Notes under the pieces: generated by a model
Seen by the model: the letters and a program-made list of their open reading frames with translations, nothing else
Databases searched by the model: none
What the model was told of the DNA's origin: nothing
Made by a program: the position numbers and the translations under genes
Shown here: one piece after another, positions 57,685-64,000 of the stretch
Layout: each line of letters opens with the position of its first letter
Position numbering within the stretch: position 1 is the first letter of the stretch
Assembly: GCA_027946365.1 (NCBI GenBank)
Contig: JAPEUQ010000007.1
Location: 124,001 to 188,000, forward strand
Origin: Kalmusia sp. IMI 367209
Lineage: Eukaryota > Ascomycota > Dothideomycetes > Pleosporales > Didymosphaeriaceae
DNA length: 64,000 nucleotides
Direction: 5' to 3'

Positions 57685-59433
57685 TGTCCTAAGAGATGCA
57701 TGGGGTGGCCCGTCGCGTGTGCGGCTGGCTTGGACGACTTCGCCAGCGGTGGACGCGCCAAGCACACGCGTCGACGGCTGGCGCGTTGCGGGGGAGAGAT
57801 CACGTGCACTCTAATGTTAAGCTTAAATTCGAAGGAGCCACACATCACGTCACTACACTGCATTTGGCGAGATCTCGTTTCTCTGCCGTTCGAGATCTCC
57901 GGAGGCTTTGCTCGCCACACATGCCCTTGTTGTTGTTGTTGCCCAACGACTTTTGCTTTCTGTTTTCGACTCGATCGATGACGCGGACCGACTGCGGGAA
58001 TTGGTGCCTTCTATGGCGGTGCGTTGGCAGGGCTCCTTCTCACCGTGGGCGATTACCAAGATGCCTGTCGCCGAATTCTCGCTGTCGATCCCCAGACGCC
58101 TGCGGCGGGAGTTGGAGACGGCCTATTCGAGATCCCCAGACGGGCGATCATTTACGGCATTGGGCACTCTGCCAGCGTGCGCTCGCCGAACAGGGCAGCA
58201 TCAACCCGGAAATAAAATAGTGATTTGCTCTCGCCTCGCAGCACAGCCCTGGCCAGCTCCCAGTGTCAGACGTCCTACACAGCCTGGCGTGCTGCAGGCT
58301 CGAAATCAAGAAAGACATCTCATGACCCGTACATGCCGCCGCCGTGGCTGTTGCACCGCTCCCCTCCTGGCACGCTGGGCGCGTGTACATGTTCCCTTTC
58401 TGTTCGCGAGACGGCTGCCGCCCAGCGTGGCTCAGTCAGGTGTCTTCGTCAGCCAGGACATTCCGCCGTTCGAGGCTGTTGGAGGATGGCGGTGGTCGCA
58501 CGCGCGTACGAGGTTGGCGCTGGGAACGGCTTCCGGCGCCCTTACAGAGGAGGATGCAATGAAGCCGAGCAATCCGGCGCTCGGACGCTAGACCGGCTGC
58601 GGAGACGTGCGTGAGCCTTGAAATCTCAAATTGTGACGTAGCCATTGGCATCCGGCGCTTCCTCGATCACTGTCTTGCGCGCCTTCGAAAAATGCACAAT
58701 GCCTGTGTCGGCCAGGTCGCAGCAAACTCGGTCGGTCTGATCATGCTTCTGGCCGTGCTGGGTGCCGCAGCTTCCTGACGCCGCCGTTCTTAGGGCTTGG
58801 ATAATCCCCTGCCAATCCGCCTGCTTGCACTCGCCTGCAACCCCACACCGCGTCATCTGCGGCCCTGCGCATCGACGACGGTCCATCCTGTGCCCTGTCC
58901 TGGTTCCAAGGCGCGAGCCTTTTTTCAAACGGCCCAGTTTCGCCGTTGCTTTAATTCGACGGCCCCTGTAGTCCGGCCTGTGTCCTGACTGACATAGATG
59001 CCCACCGGTCGCCAACTCATCACTCATCCAACAGGGTCTACCCGTACGCATCCGCACCATCGCTGACCGCTGCACCGCCATATCACGCATGCGCTCGATA
59101 AACAACCGATCTACCATGCCCACGGCGTGCCCATGAGTACATTTGACGTGTGAGTCCCTGTCTTATTTCCCTAACGTCTTTGTTCCGCAAGGAGCGTTGC
59201 ACCTGCGTTCCCTTCCCAAACCATCCCCGAGGCCATGGCACCGCTACCGTAGCCAGGAAGTCCTTTGTACACCGCCCTGCACCTTGATGACTTGTTGCAC
59301 ACACACCTCCAACCCTTTTGCCATCAGCATAAACGCTACCCTTCTTATAATTCCCCCCATCGCACCTTACTCAAATGTCCACACGTTCTGCTGCCAGCCC
59401 TGCTTGCAATTGACGCTTGCTTACGCATCCGCC
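57685..59433. other. Divergent intergenic, 1.75 kb
   Basis: Between DPB11 (-) and the arrestin gene (+); it holds both promoters. An open frame of 227 codons (57908-58591, +) lacks family signs and is Arg/Pro/Ala-rich, as random GC-rich sequence gives. A small 5' exon for the arrestin gene (for example near 59132, before a GTGAGT) cannot be excluded. Confidence 0.5.
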
Positions 59434-61884
59434 ATGACAGATTATCTCCCCGTTTACACTGACCGCGGACGCCTCTCGTACATACCCGACCATCTGCTCG
59501 ACCCAGACCGTCCTCGTCGCGGCGTATTCCAAGGCCGCAATCGCAGACCACATCGCATCCACATCGCTCGCGTGGGTCCTGACCCATTACTATTCAGACG
59601 GCAAACCGCCAGCAAGTCCTACATCTTCGAAAAGCTGGCAGGCCCACGAGATAACGCCAAACGTTTCCTGCGGTCGTTCATCGACTCGCATTTTGCGACC
59701 CCGCTTCCGCAGCCCGCTGCGGGCACCACGCCTCGATCGTCTACCAGCAGTGCGAGTACGCCCGACGTTTCTCCCCCAGCGAGTAGGAGGTGGTCGGTAG
59801 CGACGGGCGAGATGAGGCCCAATCCCAGAAGTTCGGTTGGCAGTGCGCTGAGCGGCCCCCGACCGGCCCTGGGCGAAAGTCACCGGTCGTCTGCGAGGTC
59901 GTCGGTCAAAAACATGATGAGCAGTAGTACCAAAACCGTTCCAGAGGACAAGCCTTTGGCGAGCGGTAATGGTATTAGCGTTGGTGTTTCCCTTACGGAG
60001 CCTGTGTTGTTTCTTCAAGGCTTTGAGCACTCTGATAGCTCTGATCGGAGCACAGCAATGCTTCGGGGAAGCCTCAATTTGCGGGTGACAAAACCATCAA
60101 AAATAAAGGCCATAACACTGAAATTTCGAGGAAAGGCGGTCACGAAATGGCCAGAAGGTAAGCATTATGCCGTACACTTGCGTTAACACCTGCTAAGTAT
60201 CACAGGCATTCCTCCTAAAAAGATCGAGTTTGAAGAAATCGACAGCATCATGAGTCACACCTGGCCATTCTTCAACGCTCAATTTCCAACAGCCGAAGCG
60301 GGAACTGGTGCGGATCATATCGAGTTGTTCAAGGCTTCCTCTACTAGTCTCCAAGCGTCCAAAGGCGGTTCCAACAACTCGCCTAACAGCTCGTCTACAA
60401 ATCTCAGTACCAAAGATGCGAAGCGGCTGTCCCTCCAAGTGAACCAATCACGTAGTTTCGGAAAGGGGGAATCCCCTTCAGGTGGCCCGACGGTCGCGCA
60501 AAAAGGATACCGAAGTTTCAATCCTGGCGAGTACATGTACAATTTCGAACTGCCACTCGACAGCCACCTCCCGGAGACGATCGATGTCGAGCTCGGCTCC
60601 GTCAAGTACGAACTCGAAGCCACGATCGAACGTGCCGGGGCCTTCCGTGCCAATCTTGTTGGGACTAAAGAGGTTACCCTTATCCGCGCTCCAGCTGAGG
60701 GTTCTCTTGAACAAGTCGAACCAATCGCCATCAGTCGAAGTTGGGAAGACCAGCTGCACTATGACATCGTAATCTCAGGCAAATCATTCCCGCTCGGCGC
60801 TCAGGTACCAATCGCATTTAAATTGACGCCGCTGGCAAAAGTACAGTGTCATCGAATCAAGGTCTTCGTCACAGAGAATGTTGAGTATTTTTGCTCGAAC
60901 AAGCGCGTGCATCGGATGGAACCCGTGCGGAAAGTGCAACTCTTCGAAAAGCGCGCCGATGGACCAGCGACCAGCACCTTCCCTGGTAGCTCGATGCGAA
61001 TTGTCTCGGGAGGTGGAGTACCGTACGACCAAAGAGCAGCTGCATCGCGGGGTGAAGACGTAACGGTACAGGACCCGACGAACCTTCTAGGCGATCTGGC
61101 GGCTGGAGACGTCAACATTGGACCTACAGAGATGGAGTTCAACGTGCAGCTACCGAGCTGTCACAACATGAAGGACAAGGACAAAACCAGCCGGCTGCAT
61201 TTCGATACAACGTATCAAAATATACAGGTGCATCATTGGATCAAAATCGTCATGCGGTTATCGAAGCCGGACCAGAATGACCCAAACAAGAGGCGTCATT
61301 TCGAAATCTCCATCGATTCACCGTTCCACATTCTCTCATGCCAAGCAACGCAGGCGAACACAGCCCTTCCTGCATACTCATCTCCCGAGCCCATGAATGC
61401 GACCGCAAGAACGCCCGAATGCGGTTGCCCTGGTGCCCCCGTCCGCCGTACCTCGCCCGCTTCTCTCGTGCCAACATTGAGTTCGTTGGGACGCTCGAGT
61501 AACAGCTCAGAGATAACGCTTCCGAGTCCAGCGCTCGCACGACCTCAAGCAGCTCACATTGGTGGCCCAACGGATGGACAGGTGCAGCGACCAATGCATC
61601 TCTTGCGCGCACCTTCGTTCAATCCACCGCCGTTCGAGGAAGAAGAGCCTCCACCACCCCTGGAGACACCTCCGCCGCTGTACGAAACGATTGCCTCGCC
61701 GACACACGGATTAGCGGATTACTTTGCTAGACTATCAGCTTATGACGATGACAGCGAGGGCGAGACAGGCAGTGGCAGTGCCAGCAGCGGACGAAGTCGA
61801 GTCGAGATTCCCTTGACGCCCGGGAGCCGCATCAACAGCCGCTCCATGGACGAGCGACGAACATGGCTCCCGGTCGGGCATTGA
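59434..61884 (+). CDS. Arrestin-related trafficking adaptor (ART/CreD-like)
   Basis: 800 aa from exons 59434-60157 and 60206-61884. These adaptors recruit the Rsp5/HulA ubiquitin ligase to plasma membrane transporters for endocytosis. After a Ser/Arg-rich start, the arrestin N fold begins near SVGVSLTEPVLFLQGFEH and ITLKFRGKAVTKWPEGIPPK (across the intron). The C fold includes FNPGEYMYNFELPLDSHLPE and GKSFPLGAQVPIAFKLTPLA. A PPxY ligase-binding motif sits in ETPPPLYETIASP near the end; ALPAYSSPEP may be a second, weaker one. Ser/Thr-rich stretches are likely phosphorylation sites by nutrient kinases. The start MTDYLPVYTDRG is the first Met of the open frame that has good context. Confidence 0.88.
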
Positions 61885-63644
61885 TACACGAAATGATCAT
61901 GTTTCCTTATGACGACACGAACTGGGATCTGAGAAAAAGAATACGGCTCACGCATGGTCGCTTAGACGACCGGGGCGTTGCATAATGTTTGTTTCTGGTG
62001 TTTAATTTCGGGGGCGTGGGCGGTCAGGCGTTAAGCGTTTCCTTTGTTATTTTACTGCATGCTAGGTCGCCCTGGGGGTGCTTGTTGGGTATATCCTGGT
62101 ATTTGTTATTGGACTTGACATTGGGCACCGGTGTCTGTGGGACTGGATGGATTCTGGCCGGCGACGTGGTGTTCAACAAGGCAGAGCTCGGGCTGTATCT
62201 ATTGGGGTTGATGGTCATTGTATTTAGCGTAGTGTGGGCTCGTGTACATAGCGCATTGCATGTCAATAATTGCCTGACAGACCGCCACTGTCCCCCCATA
62301 GTCAGATGAGTCGCTGAAAATGGCCCTCGTGGTTTCTGTTCCAACCGTTTGCGTGCTGCACCCCACACGGGGGTACCAACAGCGCGGCCCTGATTCGCTG
62401 AGAGCAGCTCAGCGGGTTTTCTGGCTGCAGTTCGCTGCATTTCACTTGCAGTCCAGGCGTCATGTGATGCAGAAGAACCTTCGGGCTTGCATGCGTTGAC
62501 GATCGGCAACCACTCGCAGGTGGGCAAACAGATGGTCCCCACGCCGCAGCTGCGCGTAAAGTTGAGTGTTTCGTTTCCAACACCCCAACAGGACGGTTCT
62601 TGGCGACGCGGCTTTAGTGCCGCCTGGGCAAGCGGAGCCAGCGGAGAGGTCGACGGTCGACGAGCTCTAAGCGTTGGGCTGGGCCCTTGTTCATGGACGC
62701 AGGCTTTCCAAAAGGTGGGAGGGACAGATCTTGAACGCAGATGCGTGACCCGCGGCCGAGCGATTTGCTTCCCTGGCTTGTTCGTGCATGGCGACGAGCA
62801 TATCTCTGCGCGGAGGCTCGGCGAATCGGGCGCAATTGGTGCAGGTGGAGCGGCGATGTCAGCCAAGGTTGAAGCCCAGCCGTCCCAAGACTGCAGACGT
62901 GCGCTAGTATTAAACATGGCGGCCATCCTGCGCATTCGTCACCCATACTCTGTGCAGAATCTGCGCTGCGAGGCATTTTGCAGCACGCCCTTCAACCTCG
63001 GAAGAGCCGTGCCGCGCGCATTGGAGCGCAATTGACCCTTTCGTCGCTGTGTGCAGAGCGATTGTCGAGGAGTCTCCCGCTTGCTTTGTACCAAGCGAAG
63101 GCGAAGAAAGGGTACAGGAGGCTTTTCAGTCCCAAGCTTTCAGCGTGACACGGTGGTGGGTAACCTACTCTTAGCCTTTGCAAGCTATCTGCTATCCGAT
63201 TTTTGTCAATCGCATCCTTTGTGTGTCTTTTCGTCCAAACATCACTGATACGCCTCAGGTAGCTTCGCGCCGATAGCACCACGGCCCGCACGTTCCGAGC
63301 CTTTCACCACCGCCTTCTAAACCAACCGAAAGAGCCTCCACGGCACGAGAAGGGAGCGGCGACTGGGCGCACCCGACATACATGCATCCAGCTAGGCCTC
63401 CGATTTTCAGCGCGAGCAGCCGACCCTCTGCACCTTCAGATATCGGCGCCGATATCTTACCCACATAACGCCGTTTGCACTCGTTTGCACCCACATCTAC
63501 ATTCTCTAGATCTCAACGCCTCATACACCTACCGCAGGAGTGCGACGCTCCACCAGCTCGCGTACCACCACCCCAACCGGCGCCCTGGGAGTAGGGCAGG
63601 GCTCGAGACATACCCCAGAAACCTAGGAGGCACAGCACGTTACC
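61885..63644. other. Intergenic, 1.76 kb
   Basis: Between the arrestin and antiporter genes, both on +. Open frames of 303 (-, 62024-62935) and 182 codons (+, 62487-63035) overlap antisense; neither has a recognisable domain, so I treat them as chance. A long promoter and leader for the antiporter is the simplest reading. Confidence 0.5.
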
Positions 63645-64000
63645 ATGGCGTGGGACCACCTCTCCATCACCAAGCCGCACTTGGTGTACATCATTCTAGG
63701 CGGCTTCACGAGTCTGTTCATGCTGTGTTCGTCTGTCATCAAAGAGCGATTGTACATTGGCGAAGCTACCGTTGCGACGATATGCGGCATCATCTTCGGC
63801 CCGCACGCCGCGGATCTCATAGACCCCAAAACCTGGGGTAACGTCGACCTTATCACGCTAGAATTCTCCCGAATCGTTCTCGTTGTACAATGTTTCGCTG
63901 TCGGCGTCGAATTGCCGCGCGCATACATGGAGAAGCATTGGAAGTCTGTCACGCTGCTCCTGGTGCCAGTCATGACGTTTGGCTGGCTCATCACAAGTCT
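63645..64000 (+). CDS. NHA1: Plasma membrane Na+/H+ antiporter, N-terminal part (cut by window edge)
   Basis: The first 118 codons of a CPA1-type alkali cation/proton antiporter (Nha1/Sod2 family), which exports Na+ and K+ in exchange for protons. The start MAWDHLSITKPHLVYIIL is followed by hydrophobic helices (GGFTSLFMLCSSVIKERLY). Then come the family-typical GEATVATICGIIFGPHAADL, DLITLEFSRIVLVVQCFAVG, VELPRAYMEKHWKS and VTLLLVPVMTFGWLIT. The frame stays open to the last base, so no stop is visible. Family N-terminal sequence is very conserved, which makes the call firm despite the cut. Confidence 0.93.
   Translation, partial: MAWDHLSITKPHLVYIILGGFTSLFMLCSSVIKERLYIGEATVATICGIIFGPHAADLIDPKTWGNVDLITLEFSRIVLVVQCFAVGVELPRAYMEKHWKSVTLLLVPVMTFGWLITS

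Noticed and set aside
57908..58591. 227-codon open frame on the + strand between DPB11 and the arrestin gene
   Set aside because: No family pattern or signal; Arg/Ala/Pro-rich as expected from non-coding GC-rich DNA; overlaps other open frames in both strands.
62024..62935. 303-codon open frame on the - strand
   Set aside because: GC-rich, overlapped antisense by another long frame, no domain, no introns, composition dominated by Arg, Pro, Ser and Thr. Likely chance.
1..64000. tRNA genes
   Set aside because: No cloverleaf with A- and B-box sequences could be supported in the intergenic stretches.

Overview
This is a 64-kb stretch of an ascomycete (Pezizomycotina) nuclear genome, most likely Dothideomycetes/Pleosporales. 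The genes have many short GT-AG introns (about 45-70 nt) with CT-A-C-type branch points. They encode an SSK1 response regulator, a HET-domain protein, a CFEM receptor and small secreted proteins, and there are no operons. I assembled 24 protein-coding genes by joining exons on phase and family conservation. No tRNA, rRNA, CRISPR or intact transposon was seen.

Layout. 1-20.6 kb is a conserved signalling and housekeeping block: a secreted 5'-nucleotidase-type metallophosphoesterase (cut by the left edge), a haspin-type kinase, SSK1, a small CxxC protein, a PKA catalytic subunit, V-ATPase subunit c' (VMA11), a Rom2-type Rho1 GEF, a small EthD-like protein and a four-TM membrane protein. 21.4-39.3 kb is accessory in character: two consecutive medium-chain reductases, a catalase-fold protein, a secreted GH36 alpha-galactosidase, a CFEM-domain PTH11-type receptor, a HET-domain protein, and a very large protein with an N-terminal ubiquitin-like region and a CorA-like membrane end. 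39.9-45.4 kb holds a double-PH protein divergent from the ribosome-assembly GTPase EFL1. 45.9-50.5 kb is gene-sparse, with two small secreted proteins and degenerate repeats. 50.5-64 kb is again conserved: MKT1, a 2-oxoglutarate/Fe(II) dioxygenase, the four-BRCT checkpoint protein DPB11, an arrestin-related adaptor with a PPxY motif, and the start of an NHA1-type Na+/H+ antiporter (cut by the right edge).

How they fit together. Several genes belong to stress and membrane signalling: SSK1 (HOG pathway), PKA, Rho1 GEF (cell wall integrity), NHA1 (sodium export) and VMA11 (vacuolar pH). Haspin and DPB11 act in mitosis and replication. EFL1 and MKT1 act in ribosome maturation and post-transcriptional control. 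The secreted enzymes, CFEM receptor, HET protein and small secreted proteins point to a filamentous, possibly host- or plant-associated life.

Main caution. Three genes (SSK1, the CorA-like gene and the dioxygenase) are open over their full homologous length only if one base is removed or added in a G/C homopolymer. Two others (catalase-like, MKT1) have a one-base phase mismatch at an otherwise good intron. These look like assembly indels, but should be checked before gene loss or novelty is claimed. The best candidates for unusual biology are the ubiquitin-like/CorA giant next to the HET gene, its stop-free in-frame intron, and the gene-poor block with small secreted proteins.
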